Shown here piece by piece: positions 1 through 12,300 of a DNA stretch of 64,000 nucleotides. Every line of letters starts with the position of its first letter. Within the stretch, counting starts at the first letter, position 1. Position numbers and translations under genes: made by a program. The DNA comes from Homalodisca vitripennis (Eukaryota > Arthropoda > Insecta > Hemiptera > Cicadellidae), in assembly GCF_021130785.1 (NCBI RefSeq), contig NC_060209.1:19863501-19927500 (forward strand), given 5' to 3'. The notes beneath the pieces are model-generated. The model was not told the DNA's origin, made no database searches, and worked only from the letters and a program-made list of their open reading frames with translations.

Positions 1-338
1 CAAAGTAAAAAATATATAACATATTTAATTTTTAAACAATGTTCTAGTTATTTTTCCTTTTCTCAAAACGGCGAAACACATGTTGGTTTAAAATCTATTG
101 GATTCTTGGATTCTGCAATTTTCCAAACTATTGATTAATTTAAATACTTTAATGAACTATTAAAAGTGTTGCAATTGATTTAAATAATTCGTTACGATAC
201 AATTCACGAATTACAATGATGTACAAGCTGCTACTAAATTACGAAATAACACAAAACTGCATATTACAAAGGAAATTAAAGTAGTTTACATTCTAATATT
301 TTAATAGAAGCTATAAAAATTGCATAGCAGTGGCAAGG

Positions 339-984
339 TAATTAATTAGCCTCTATCAATTATTCTCTCTTTTGTTTTGGAATTTTCACTAAGTAAAGTA
401 AGAGTCGTGTTTAAATTATTTTTTTCCTTACTTTCTTTGCGACGGTTGATACAGTAATTAATTTTATGGCAGGTTAGTACTGTAATTAAAGTCCATTTCC
501 AAATATAGTGTAGCAATACCCTATAAAAACTTACTTACTGAGTGGTAGAAATTTAATTATGTCAGTCACCCTGCCTTATGTGGGAGTATCCTCGCCGTGT
601 AAATGTTCTATCTAACGCGAGAGTTTAATGATTCCTCCCTTACTTTGTATTCCACACTCGACGGAAATAATTAAATCTGCGGCAGCTCACAACTTTACTA
701 TAAGTGAATTTAATTAACAAAATCTAGTGTTTCTAATCGAGACTTAATTAATAGTAACAATTTTCAGTTTACTATGTCAGTGATAGTTAAAAAGGTACCT
801 TAGTCCATTATGTAGCCTTTGAAACATGAAAATAAATTAATGATAATGTTTTGCCTTATTAGTAATTTTATAATTTGTCATTTATGTTTCTTCCAATAAA
901 TAGAGATTGATTACCTTATTATCTCTATGGTTTAATTTAAATTAATCCGTAGTTTGGTAGGTTTATAACTTACTTATTTAATTA
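339..984. promoter_or_regulatory. Cluster of TAATTA homeodomain-type sites
   Basis: Nine exact TAATTA hexamers, one overlapping pair included, lie at 339, 343, 455, 483, 554, 668, 711, 745 and 979. A random sequence with A and T at about 0.34 each would give about one in 650 bases. TAATTA is the classic core of Antennapedia-class and paired-class homeodomain sites. The interval 560-700 inside the cluster is richer in G+C than its surroundings. This could be a developmental enhancer, or simply a low-complexity A+T region that favours the word. No gene is visible next to it. Confidence 0.3.
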
Positions 985-2200
985 ATAGGTTCTTATTAGA
1001 AGGTGAAATATAATCTTAACAAGAAAAGAATTTCCAATATACCGATAAACGGTCAAAAATTATACACTGCAGTTTTTCAATCTACTTTTTACACTTTTAA
1101 ATAATGAGCCATTTAAAGTAAATTCAATAATATTTTAAAATACCATTTAGTTTCATGTCAATAGAAAACAATTTTTTTATAGAAATACGTTTGAAGAATA
1201 TTAAAATTTTGATTTAAAGTGTCGGCTATTCTGAAAATATAAAAAATATTTATGCACGAGATACTCATATTTTCTTATGAGTTTGGGGTAACAAAAGTGA
1301 TGTTTGTATTACTAAAGCAGAGTTTTAAAATATTATCCGTACGTGCGTACATTTCTCGTACATCTGAATAACTTTAACGTATTACAAATGAAACTTTTAC
1401 TGTGCTGAAGGAACGTTTCTAGCCAAAGATTAAACGAAACATCGATTTGGAATCCAAAAGTTATATAACAGAACTAAAGATTTCTATAATAGGCTTAGGA
1501 TAACTTAGTTTGCCTTAATAAAGGCTTGACCATAAAGGTTGGTTTACACATCCAAAGGTCAAACTAGATTGCTTAACCAAAACTAATCTATAAGTAAATC
1601 GAGTTCGGTGGTAACATTTGCACACGTTAAAAAAAAAAACACTGTAGATTTTTGTAGAAAATAAAAAAACTGGTTAGAAAATAAAAAACCAAACAGTATA
1701 AATACTTACTGAAAACTTAATAGTAAATATAAAATTACTATCAACATTTGAAATGTGTAGTACCATTTTCCCTGTAGCTATTTCACTATTTGAGTTTTTT
1801 AACCATTTAGTTTATTTTATTAGTTAGTTAGCAAACAAAAGCATAAAGTTGTTACATTATTTCTCATTCATTCATAAGAAGGTTAGTTTATTTTTCTGTT
1901 TTATTGTTATGGAGTATTTAATTAAATTTAATTACATGCTGAAACAAAAAGGTACCTTATGTTCTTGATAAAACTCATTCATTCAAATGTCTAATTGCTA
2001 TTATATGACACCATCTCTCGGAACCAAACCACTCGTGGATGTTCCACTGTATTAAACATAATTCCATAACGTTATATTTTACAAATTAGTTAGTTGAATT
2101 CATGCTTTAAGACAATTGATAATGCGATTAATTCTAAATTGTACTTAATTGAGTTAATTATTGTAATGTATCCTGGCAGAAAGGATAATAGGACATGAAA
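985..2200. other. A+T-rich stretch, nothing recognised
   Basis: I see no supported exon, repeat array or RNA gene here. A ten-base A run at 1629-1638 and scattered TAATTA words near 2130-2160 are the only visible marks. Confidence 0.6.
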
Positions 2201-2204
2201 ATTA

Positions 2205-2505
2205 CATTTACAGGATGGAGAAGTAAGACGCGCGAAGCTCTCTCAGACAAAGAGGATAAACAGTTTAACAATACACAGAGAGCCGTCATCAAGTTACCAC
2301 GCTGAGCCTGTCATTATCCTTATCCGGCGAAGTTGTGTTAAAGAGTTATGGCTGCCGCTATCTCTACTGTTATCAACTTTCTCATACGAGTGTTTCATTT
2401 TTATTTAATTTTACCCTTCCTTTTAATTGTTCTTCTAATATGAAACCCAGGGTGAGTGTACTGTTGCATTTGTATTGGGTGGAATTTGTTTTCAATTGAG
2501 TATAC
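2205..2505. other. G+C-richer island, possible exon or old repeat
   Basis: The base composition rises clearly between about 2215 and 2370. One plus-strand frame is open from 2269 to a TGA near 2501 (about 77 codons). It contains a good donor consensus (CCCAGG followed by GTGAGT, near 2450), but the upstream AG lacks a pyrimidine tract. The translation matches no family I know. It may be a short exon, a conserved non-coding element or part of an old transposon. Confidence 0.2.
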
Positions 2506-2510
2506 CTGTA

Positions 2511-3660
2511 TTCAATTGTAGGAAAAGATATGAATTTTTAGTTATATTTATATAGCTAAAGGAAAAAAGTGTATCTATTATGGAAATATGAGTGTTATTT
2601 ATTAAACAACGTTAACTTCTTTCGTCATAATTCGCATGAAAACTAAGTTAAACATTATATAAACCAAACATACCCTTTGATATAAGGATTATTATACTTA
2701 TTCTTACTATCCTTATACTGGATTTTTCTTCAGCCTCGTTAAAATATTGGCTAATGAGATAATAATATATTCGTATTTATATACCGCCTATAACTTCGCT
2801 TGGAGAGATCAAAGAGCTGTGAATGTGTGGTAGCATAATCAAACAAAATACTTATTTTACCATAACATTGGAACTTAATTCAATGGATTTAAACGTGATA
2901 TACGGATATATCTTTGTTTTAAGCCAGTCACTCCATTATAATTCATTCGTTTTGGAAAAAGTTTGGAAAGCAAAAATAAAACAACTACCGCACTGCATTA
3001 GACGTTTTAAAGCGTTCATAAACTATGATTCGGAATGTATGGAAATAGAAAATAAACGCTGAAGCCAAATATTTCCAACTTCCGGCACAAAGAATTAGAA
3101 TTTCTATGGTAAGAGCTACCACTCACTCTGTATATTATTGGTAGTCGTCTTCAGTTACATATAGATGTACCTCAACATACTTCCAGCCATGTAAACGTGG
3201 CACTAGCCGATTGGAATACCAAATTCTAAGTTTCCACTTCTTTTCAATGTCACTTATGTTAACAGTATTTCCCAGTGGATTCGTTAAGATAAATAGCCTA
3301 TCTGACACTAAATTAAAATTCATCCAGGATATATGACGTCAGTTAAGAAAGAATTATGTCAATTCTCTGAGTTAAGTTAAAGTCGGGAATCATAACCAAC
3401 AAGCTCTGGAAAGCTGCGGTGTTCAACAGCTTTTTCATGTCAGCAGGGTAAAGGGAATACTACCGATTCGATTTTATATTCTTCTCTCTGTGTTTGGCAG
3501 TATGTCGTATGCCATAGAGTAGAACAATGAATAAGCGCAAGTGAAATAGATTTAAGATACGCTGTCGGAATTTTAACCTGAGTTAAGGCAATAGCTTAGA
3601 CCGGCGGAGTTTGTTGATGCAAAATTATCTTGCTCTACCATTAAAGTGTAATTTTTTAGC
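2511..3660. other. A+T-rich stretch, nothing recognised
   Basis: Open frames of 79 codons (2823-3062, plus) and 62 codons (3135-3323, minus) lie here. They have no splice context, no domain and a composition expected by chance, so I do not call genes. Confidence 0.55.
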
Positions 3661-3664
3661 TGAG

Positions 3665-3960
3665 ATTTAGTGAATCCTACCACTCGTGGGGGTTAAAAAT
3701 TGAATTTATGTCTGTCTGTCAGTCTGTTCACACGGAGTGTCGAAAACGAATTTATATTTTAATTTCGGCCATTACCCCTTTTCAATGTTAAGAAAGTATA
3801 GCAGCAAGATTCGAGTACTGGAATATATGTTCTTCCTCAGTTGTGAACAAAAGCTCTAGTTAAATACACATAAAAATGTTTAAAATTTTATAGAAAACCT
3901 GATAAGGGTGATAAACCCTGTACTTTAGTAAGTTAATCACTAGAAAATTGTGTGTATCAC
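3665..3960. repeat. Probable dispersed repeat with TGTCTG motif
   Basis: The block begins near 3670 and carries a TGTCTGTCTGTCAGTCTG tract followed by mixed-composition sequence up to the hairpin-like CCTGATAAGGG...AACCC region. Related GACAGACAGAC-containing blocks occur near 14000-14220 and, in the opposite sense, near 40000-40250. Such tracts are common in short interspersed insect repeats. The family cannot be named from this window and the borders are approximate. Confidence 0.35.
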
Positions 3961-4389
3961 GTATGTTTAACCTTCTGTCTGAAGGTTTGAAGATATCAAT
4001 CTTCGAAGCGTACGGATGTGAAATTTGTACCTATACTGTTTGAACGAAACTAGAGGAAATCGTTATTGAAATCACAAACGTTGAAAAAAAACTTATACTA
4101 CTAAAGTACTCTTCATTTACATGGATCTAAGTACACACCGCAATGACACGTGAATTTCATATACTTGTTTAAATAACTAATACAGTTAAACTTTTATATT
4201 TGAAATTTTTAATTTTTTTATAAAAATTGTCCTTGAACAGCCCATTTGAGCTTTTTTCGTCGTCGACTTTCTTTGGATCTGTTCAGACGAACATGACTCC
4301 AGGTTCCAGGAGTAAAGTTTGAGACAGCGTCAGATACCAGACACTGCAATAAAAGAAAGGTGAACTGGAGATAAATATAGTAGCAGTGG

Positions 4390-4645
4390 TCTCTGGTACA
4401 TAATGACACTGTGACTAAGTAATTAAACAGCCCTATCTGTTACAGGTAACTAACAGCTATTGTGTGTCTGCTAGTCCTTGTCTCTCTGGACACGTGAGGT
4501 ACTCCTGTGATGGATAGGTTGTGTGATAAATCGTTCAGCACACGATGATGGCAATATTGTCATCTATACTGTAATGGTCCTTAAGGTATTGGATGTCAGT
4601 CTCTGTCAAAAGGTAATGCATATATTGTAATGATTACACCACCCT
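4390..4645. repeat. Diverged repeat, partner of the copy at 9115-9330
   Basis: The words ACAGCTATTGTGT, CTCTCTGG and TGGAT occur in the same order and spacing as in 9190-9270, preceded in both by a ...AGCCCTATCTG / AGCTGTCCCTGGG... segment. The two copies are in the same orientation with much substitution between them. This indicates an old dispersed element of unknown class. Confidence 0.35.
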
Positions 4646-4649
4646 ATCC

Positions 4650-5195
4650 CTGTGGATATAAAGAATTCATAGTACGTAGCCTCGTTTTCATTTTTATGTC
4701 TTAAGAGCAATGTTGTATTCTATTTCACACGTAACTTACAATAATTCTAATACGATACCTGAATGTCAGATACTATACCAATTCTTAAACATTTGTAGTA
4801 TTTTAAGATTTAAAATGTTTGTAATACTAAATTTTATACAACTGTTGTTACTTTAAGCATTAAGCATCTGCCCTTTTGTCGCGTACACAACGAATTTGAA
4901 TTCACTTCGGAACTTCTATCTGTTACTAGCCGGAGATCCAAAAGTCAATTAGAATTGCATAAGCCAAAACATTTCTCCTAAGAAACAAGATGAAAATTGC
5001 CTTCTTCCGGTTTTCACACTGTAAACTATTTATCTTTCACAGAGCCTGTTTTTTCTCTGTAGAAAGTTTAGATGTTTGTTGGATGGTTTAGGTTAGTGAG
5101 GCGTATGCCGCAAGTATGTATGTTTCCCTCTGACAATAACATTGCACTTTGATATGCATTCCATCATCTCTTTAATTATTAAGTACGCTATAAGC
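4650..5195. other. Spacer, nothing recognised
   Basis: A+T-rich sequence between the diverged repeat and the 58-bp array. I see no exon, RNA gene or element end. Confidence 0.55.
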
Positions 5196-5197
5196 GT

Positions 5198-5668
5198 ATT
5201 TCATCAGAGATGATAGATGTATAAAATGAATGCAGTAGAATTTTATTCTGTGCATAATACATCAGAGATAACAGATGTATAATATGAAGGCAGTAGCATT
5301 TTATTCTGTGGATAATACATCAGAGATAATAGATGTATAATATGAAGGCAGTAGCATTTTATTCTGTGCATAATATATCAGAGATAATAGATGAATAATA
5401 TGAAGACAGTAGCATTTTATTCTGTGCATAATACATCAGAGATAATAGATGTATAATATGAAGGCAGTAGCATTTTATTCTGTGCATAATACATCAGAGA
5501 TAATAGATGTATAATATGAAGGCAGTAGCGTTTTATTCTGTGCATAATACATCAGAGATAATAGATGTATAATATGAAGGCAGTAGCGTTTTATTCTGTG
5601 CATAATACATCAGAGATAATAGATGTATAATATAAAGGCAGTAGTACTGTATTCTGTGCATAATAAGA
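5198..5668 (+). repeat. 58-bp tandem array (about 8 copies)
   Basis: The unit starts ATACATCAGAGATAATAGAT and ends TTTTATTCTGTGCATA. Successive starts at 5431 and 5489 fix the period at 58. The central copies are nearly identical, while the first (from 5198) and last are more diverged, as expected for an array that grows by unequal exchange in its middle. No coding sense is seen. Confidence 0.9.
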
Positions 5669-5749
5669 ATTAAATACCATCGATATATCGATAAGCTTTA
5701 TCTGTGAATTCTACATTTGACCCCGAGCTACAGATATTGTTATATACAG

Positions 5750-6790
5750 TGTTTGTACATATATCTGTGGGTGCATTATACACACAATATGATGTAATAC
5801 GTCACAGATTACTTATTCAACATATGCATATATCAGTTCCTTCTTTTGATTTACAATATCAGCGCTAAGCCATACGAACAGCTGCATATCTTACTAGTAA
5901 CCACATATATTGTATTCTGTCTGTAAACCATCTATATCTGGGATCGTTAACACTTCTTGTGGTGTATTATGTCAGTGATTAGTTATTCAATATAGGGAGG
6001 TAGAATTATTGTCCCTTGAATTAAAATGTTAGCGCTTATCCATACGATAAGTTCTATATATTATTAGTAACCAAATACATTACTTCCTGTCTGTAAACCA
6101 TCCATGTCTGGGATCATTAGCAATTCTTGTGTTGTATTATGTCAGTGATTAGTTATTCAATATAGGGAGGTAGAATTATTGTCCCTTGAATTAAAATGTT
6201 AGCGCTTATCCATACGATAAGTTCCATATATTATTAGTAACCACATATATTGTTTATGTCGGTAAACCATCCATGTCTGGGATCATTAGCAATTCTTGTG
6301 TTGTATTATGTCAGTGATTAGTTATTCAATATAGGGAGGTAGAATTATTGTCTCTTGAATTAAAATGTTAGCGCTTATCCATACGATAAGTTCCATATAT
6401 TATTAGTAACCACATACATTACTTTCTGTCTGTAAACCATCCATGTCTGGGATCATTAAAAATTCTTGTGATGTATTATGATGTATTATGTCAATGATTA
6501 GTTATTCAATATAGGGTGGTAGAATTATTGTCTCTTGAATTAAAATGTTAGCGCTTATCCATAAGATAAGTTCCATATATTATTAGTAACCACATATATT
6601 TTTAATGTCGGTAAATGATCTAGTCAAGTTAAGTTATTTTAATGAGTTACCATGTGAACACTAATATATACTTACACTTCCACATATTACTAGTAACCAC
6701 ATATATTGTATTCTGTCTGTAAACCATCCATGTCTGGGATCGTTAAGAATCCTTATGATGAATTATTCCAAGATTCAACATGTGAATATA
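5750..6790 (+). repeat. 170-bp tandem array (5-6 diverged copies)
   Basis: The landmark GTCAGTGATTAGTTATTCAA recurs at 5971, 6141 and 6310, and with one change at 6490, so the period is 169-180. The last full unit contains an extra ten-base ATGTATTATG duplication. A degenerate copy begins near 5790, and a partial unit at 6690-6770 ends the array. The unit length is in the range of centromere-type satellites, but only a few copies are present. Confidence 0.88.
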
Positions 6791-6802
6791 GCAGTTCTAA
6801 CA

Positions 6803-7061
6803 TGATAACAGTATTTCGGACATTTGCCATATGTTTGAAAAGATATGATACAACGTTTCGAGGATTTGAATCTATCCTCTTCGTCAATTGGATAGTTATA
6901 AGTACATATAAAAATAAAGAATAGAAAGAAGAATAAAATTGGGTTCAAATGTACCCAAAAGCTGCTTGGAGTCTAGTCCAGGCGTTGTATCTGCGCAGAG
7001 AAACTTGTGTTATAGCTTTTGCAACCATATTGATGGCAAATGTCCGAAATCCTGTTATCCT
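6803..7061. repeat. Foldback (MITE-like) element, family F1
   Basis: The arm at 6803-6832 (GATAACAGTATTTCGGACAT...) is the near-exact reverse complement of 7031-7061 (...ATGTCCGAAATCCTGTTATC). About 200 bases separate the arms. The same arm sequence appears at 34858, 42680, 59040, 59465 and 59636-59733. The inverted arms, repeated occurrence and lack of coding capacity fit a miniature inverted-repeat element. No clear target-site duplication is visible. Confidence 0.6.
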
Positions 7062-7139
7062 GTCAAACCTTCCATCGTCAACAACAAACTTTAATTAAAG
7101 AATAGCAGTTTTTTTTCGTGAGTTAGAATAGAATCTATA

Positions 7140-7163
7140 CCAGGCCATATTCGTATGGCCTGG
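7140..7163. other. Perfect 10-bp hairpin with TTCG loop
   Basis: CCAGGCCATA, then TTCG, then TATGGCCTGG forms a perfect ten-base stem. It lies just after the F1 foldback, in sequence with no gene call. It could be a relic of an element end. A T-rich stretch follows, but there is no reason to call a terminator in this genome. Confidence 0.55.
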
Positions 7164-7780
7164 AATTTTTGAATCTCTCTGATTTTTGTCATCTATAGAT
7201 TCATTTGTTCGATTGATCTTTTTATAAAAGAACCAGAGACGGGAAGCATACTAAATAAGCACTTTTTGGACCTTGGAAGAGCTACATTTGTTTTAGAGTT
7301 TATGGGAAAGGATAGACTATCTGTGCACGACCTCTTTCGTTGCATCCTGTCTGGACATTTGAATCTTCGTTCTCTTGGTTTATTTAAAGTACTGAAGTAC
7401 TTAGCAGTACTATCCCCAGTACTCAGGGTATGAACAAGTTACCACTTGTCAGGAAACAAGCTTCGCTAAGATTCGAACGAAAATCTTTCGTAAACCTTGT
7501 TGGCCTGAATAGCGCCAAAAAGTATTTCCAGCGTTATTGACGCGGATCCGCGGAGGGCCACTACAAGCTCAAAACGTTATTGCCCTGGATCCACGTTTTT
7601 GCATTCTTTATTTTCTTACTGCTATGTTAGTTGAATATTTTGCTGCTAGATGGTTCTAGTAGTCATGCGACATACAGACGGGTTGCCCTGCCTCGAATTC
7701 TGTTACGATGGGAGTGACAGTTGCTTCTAATTGGCCAAACACTGTCTAGCAGGCGTGGCCCCGCGCCTTTCACAAAGTCA

Positions 7781-7800
7781 TTGACGGGAGCTCCCGTCAA
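7781..7800. promoter_or_regulatory. Perfect 20-bp palindrome
   Basis: TTGACGGGAG is followed directly by its reverse complement CTCCCGTCAA. A 12-bp palindrome, CGCGGATCCGCG, lies at 7541-7552 behind a similar TTGACG start. Both are upstream of the broken transposase start at 7964. They may be protein-binding sites of the element, but this is inference. Confidence 0.4.
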
Positions 7801-7963
7801 GGCATCTAGTCAGTTAGTTAGTGAGAAGCGTCCAGTACATGCATATGTATTTCGGTTATCGCTAATTTTCTGTTATGTCCTATTCTTTTTAAAGTAAATT
7901 ATTCATATTATATACAGCAGATTCCAGTATTTATTTAGTGTTATTTTACCATTATTCGTGTGA

Positions 7964-8256
7964 ATGGCGAATCCAGATGATTCGGAATTTGAAGATTTGG
8001 TAATTCTGAGCAATTACTTGGTCAACCCAAAACTTTTTAATATTTTACTACGGTCATAAGGATGTTATCAGAAAGCAAGAAACATAATTCAAGCCCCGCA
8101 AGGCCGTCCTACAGGTTTCCGAGCGATAAGAAGGTTCAAAGTCCACGCGATAACAGTGGCTTGCGGGAGACGCGCGGAATGTCAGTTGTGACAGCCCGCC
8201 ACCAAATTAACACTCTTTGTCTACTTTTGTATTTTTCTAATTTTATTGGTTTGTAA
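7964..8256 (+). pseudogene. piggyBac-like transposase remnant, N- and C-terminal pieces
   Basis: An ATG at 7964 opens a short acidic frame (begins MANPDDSEFEDL) that stops after about 31 codons. After that, from about 8062, another frame reads into a segment resembling the Cys-rich C-terminal finger of piggyBac-family transposases. NSGLRETR is followed, after a frame change near 8180, by codons for a C-x-x pattern, and then by a hydrophobic tail. The several-hundred-codon catalytic middle, with its conserved aspartates, is absent. The pieces are therefore a deletion product that cannot encode an active enzyme. The family assignment rests on weak motif resemblance plus the TTAA end at 8557. 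Confidence 0.3.
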
Positions 8257-8569
8257 TATAGTATATGTTTACATATAGTAATATAGTAATATAGATATAA
8301 AACTGTGTTGCATTCCCATACTTACTGAATAAATGATAAAAATATTAGTGACAACTACACTGCTATACTACGATATTCTCAAAAGTTAAAAATTAGCCTA
8401 GGAAATCCAAAAAGGGCTAAACAAATTTTATTTACCGTTAAATAAATCTATTTTGACATACAGAAACGAAAATAAATTTAACTATACACATTGGAAATTT
8501 AAAAAAATTGTAAATTTATCAAAGATCAGGTCCAATTTTTCATGACGCTTAAAGGGTTAAACTTGTTAT

Positions 8570-9110
8570 AATGCCTTGGGACAGCTGCCTTCAGGAAACA
8601 CTAGTAGGGTGTCTTGTGGCCATGGACTTGACAGTATCCTGGGAGGCATCCCATTGGCATACATGCATCATAAACGAGCTTAAACTTGCTTATGCTGAAA
8701 TGAATTTTTATTTATCAATTAAAGCTCAATTCATTCTTAAGATATCTTATACAATGACATGCAAAGAGACCTTTTCCCAACCACCTGAGTGGTAAGTTTT
8801 ACTAAAGCTTGTCCATTAAGTAACCTTAGTCACATCACAACATATATATAATACTGTTAGTCATATTGCTACTGGTAACCATAGTTATTGATAGCATGTA
8901 TTATTTGCTCTCCATTTGAGCCTTCTGATATATATTTTATCCACAATTATTTATTTAACATTTGAATATATAACTATTATTTCATAGTTTGCACTGAGTC
9001 TAAGTAATAGGAAAAGTTACTTATAGCATTAGGAACAATATAGTGTTTAATCTATAACGGCATCCTGTTTTTGATGAGGTTCAATGTACCTTTGTGATAT
9101 ATTGGTTCCA
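8570..9110. other. Spacer, nothing recognised
   Basis: The 74-codon frame at 8571-8795 shows no domain and no splice context, so it is treated as chance. The remainder is A+T-rich. Confidence 0.5.
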
Positions 9111-9114
9111 TTAA

Positions 9115-9330
9115 TCAATTAGTTGTCACATAAAGATGGTAGAGCTGTCCCTGGGTAGATAAGAAACTATGGCAACATGCAGCCTTATCAGTCACTGGAA
9201 CTTGACAGCTATTGTGTTGTGTCCACCTTGACCTGGCTCTCTGGGAACATCAGGTCTCTTTGTAATGGATTGTCTCTCTTGTTATTACATAAACGCTCTC
9301 CTGTGCAAATTATCGGATGTGCTTGTTTCC
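9115..9330. repeat. Diverged repeat, partner of 4390-4645
   Basis: This block shares an ordered set of words with 4390-4645 (ACAGCTATTGTGT, TCTCTGG, AATGGAT). It is the less A+T-rich part of its neighbourhood and is likely an old dispersed element copy. Confidence 0.35.
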
Positions 9331-12300
9331 CATATGGTTATGAAAAATAAAAATTTTCAAGTGAACTAGTTTTAGTAAATTTGTATAATGGTATAATATT
9401 TCATCAGTTATTAATAATTTATGAGTATTTAAAACTGTATGGTAATAAACATATAACACTTATGATTAAATTGCCATAATTTTAAATCAGATTAACGAAG
9501 AAGGAATTATAGCGTACAAATAGACCGACACTCCTACAGGATTTATGTTTTTCAGTAATTGGTTCCTAGAATCAGAGCTTTACAAAATATATCAGCAACT
9601 TGATGTGTCTGCAATAACTGTTACATGATGCAAGGTATTACAAAAATGTTTTAGTGGATAGTTAAAAATAAAAATGAATCTTATGGGTGTTTTTTTTATA
9701 ATCGTCACTTAGTGAATCTACAGTTCACAGGTAATAATTTGTATGTATATTATAAGTATATTTTTATCAATGTGAGATTGTAACCTATGAAGTTTGTATT
9801 CATAGATTTGAAAGAATGAATAGTCAGTGTTTAAAATTGGTAACAATATTTGATATGATCAGCGTGCTTGTACTATCCTCACTAGCTAACCGACAATTTT
9901 ATTATATGAACATTGCTATGAAACATAACTTATTTTGAAAAATACGAATGTATCTTGTGGCACGAAACTTCATTTCTATATAGAGTAAGTATGAGTTCTA
10001 TGATGGTGCACGTTTAAACTTGGAATTTGGCTGATCGTTATTGAAGCCTATAAGTTACTCAGGAGTATCACAAAATATCCCCATTTTCTGTCAAGTAATG
10101 TAAACTTTTTTTCTAAATGATGATCTATCTGTCCACATGAAATGTCAAGCAAAACATGTATAGATTTGAAATTTTACAAACAACCTTATCGAAGCCTGTT
10201 ACGTTAAGCTTAATGTGGTGTCCTCCAACCTTGTATTAGACTATATTAAACTATTCATAATCTGGAACTTACATTGAAGCAATTATAAAACAGGTCGTGG
10301 GGGGTGAGTTCATCGTCAAAAAGATTATAATTAAAGTACGTGGGTTGGTTATTACTCAAGGATGTAGAGGTATTTGTTGAATAACCATCATTGAATATAT
10401 GTGCAGTAGAAATATGGATTCTAAATATAAATATATAAAATAATATGTACCACTAACATTAATTACATTACCTAAGAAATTAAAAATAATTAAAGATCAT
10501 GTTTGCTAACGTTGAAAGGAATTTAGAAGTGCAGTATATAGTATTTTTGTCATGACTTTTGAATAGTAAATATGTTTCTACGGTTCAACTGCTTGCGTAA
10601 CTTACGAAAGTAACAGATGCGGCCAGATCTCATAAAAATTCGAATGATCCATTCTACAGGGAAACCAAAAACTGAAGATAATCTCCAGAAACTGCAAGTT
10701 AAACCACTGACAGAATGTGAGGATGAAGTCACCATCCATATACATACGAAAGCCTTGTAGACCAACTGCTCACTTTTCGTTCAGTGTTTCCTTAGAGCTC
10801 AGTAAAACTGATCGTCAGTCTTGTGCTCCTCACTAGAACTTTTAACGTCAATCTCATACAGATGCGCTCATACTGATGACATGAACTCGGGCGACCCTAA
10901 TTGTGTTATTGGTGAAATTAAAAACCTTCATCGAAAAAAATACTAAAATGTTTTTAGAGGGGATTCTAGTGAATATGATAAAACTTGTACCGAGATTTCT
11001 CTGGTCACCAATTTATTGGTTTTGCGAATGGTTACTTCTTCAGCAGAATTTAGGAACAAGGGTTCTACTAAAGTTTTTCAAGTAGATTACATTTTCGAGC
11101 AAATGAAAAATATCACGGTTTAAACGTATTTTGTATATAAACGTATACAACGTGTACCTGTATGTGTGTAAAATTTTGTCAACTAAGCTAATAGTAGTTA
11201 GAAAACCTGCCTATACTGTAACTATTTCTGTAATATTACTTTATACATTTGTATTTAGTATTTACTTTTAAATAAAATTTAAGTTAAAATATAAATTGAA
11301 ATTTAGGTATTTCTACGTGACAAAGGTACTAAGTGTTATCCTGCAGCACCTCTGTAGAGTTGTTCAAATTACAAAATACCGGTTTTATTTAAACCTAAGA
11401 ATTAGACCTAAAAGCACAGTAAACTGCGTAATTAGTGCAATCAATTACAATCAACTAGGCCTAAATTAACATCAAATCTAATCTAAATTCGTGTTAAAAA
11501 AATCTCATAGCAAAATACAAGCTTTAATACTCTGAAGGCTGATTATAATTTGTTATAATAATATTGCAGCTATTAAGTTTTCTCAGAACGGCTGTAAACT
11601 AAATAATGCCTTCTAGGGTACATTTCACTATTCATCAATCAGCAAATATTGGTTATTATACAGTAAATATGGGTCGATGAGCATATCTTGGTAGCAATAT
11701 TACAAGCATAAGTATTGAAATAAAATATAAGTATTTTATATTGAATAAACTGTATAATACGTAGAATTTATTACGGATTCAATACCAGGAAAAGTATCAC
11801 TTCAAATAATTCTTTTAAAACTTAGATAGGTTTTTATGAAATTGAGTAAATACAATAAGCTTTATAGAATTCGAAAGAAAATATCCCAAAATAATGTAAA
11901 TTAACTTTAAAACCGTATTTTTTAAATTAATTAAATGTTATACAAATTTCTAAACATTTTAAGTTGCATAATTACTAATAAAAATATTTAAGTGGGGTCA
12001 CAAATAACTTAAATTTTATGTATGAAATAACATTAGAACTAGGGACGTAGGAGACCTTTGAAGAGAACTTGCCAGATGACGAGATGCTATAAAAAGATAT
12101 TTCTGATGTCAACCTTAATCTCGACACTTAACCACCTTAATGTGTCCCTTCACGATCCAGTATATGGTAACTTAAATGTATGTTGTGCTGTGCAACCATT
12201 AAAATCAATGTTTTTAAAATGAATTGTACATTAAAATATATGTATATGCTTACCAAATATGTTTAATGAATTCAATATGTATAATTATAGCGTTGTATCC

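Larger units (their letters stand above)
7530..8560 (+). mobile_element. Probable piggyBac-like deletion derivative
   Basis: The right end reads ...AAAGGGTTAA at 8551-8560. Inward from the TTAA at 8557-8560, the complementary strand starts CCCTTTAAGCG, the pattern of piggyBac-superfamily ends (TTAA target followed by a CCC-type terminal repeat). Inside is a short broken reading frame with piggyBac-like features. The left terminal repeat was not found, so the left border is a guess. The G+C-rich left part carries two palindromes, at 7541-7552 and 7781-7800. An alternative is an unrelated degraded element. Confidence 0.35.
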
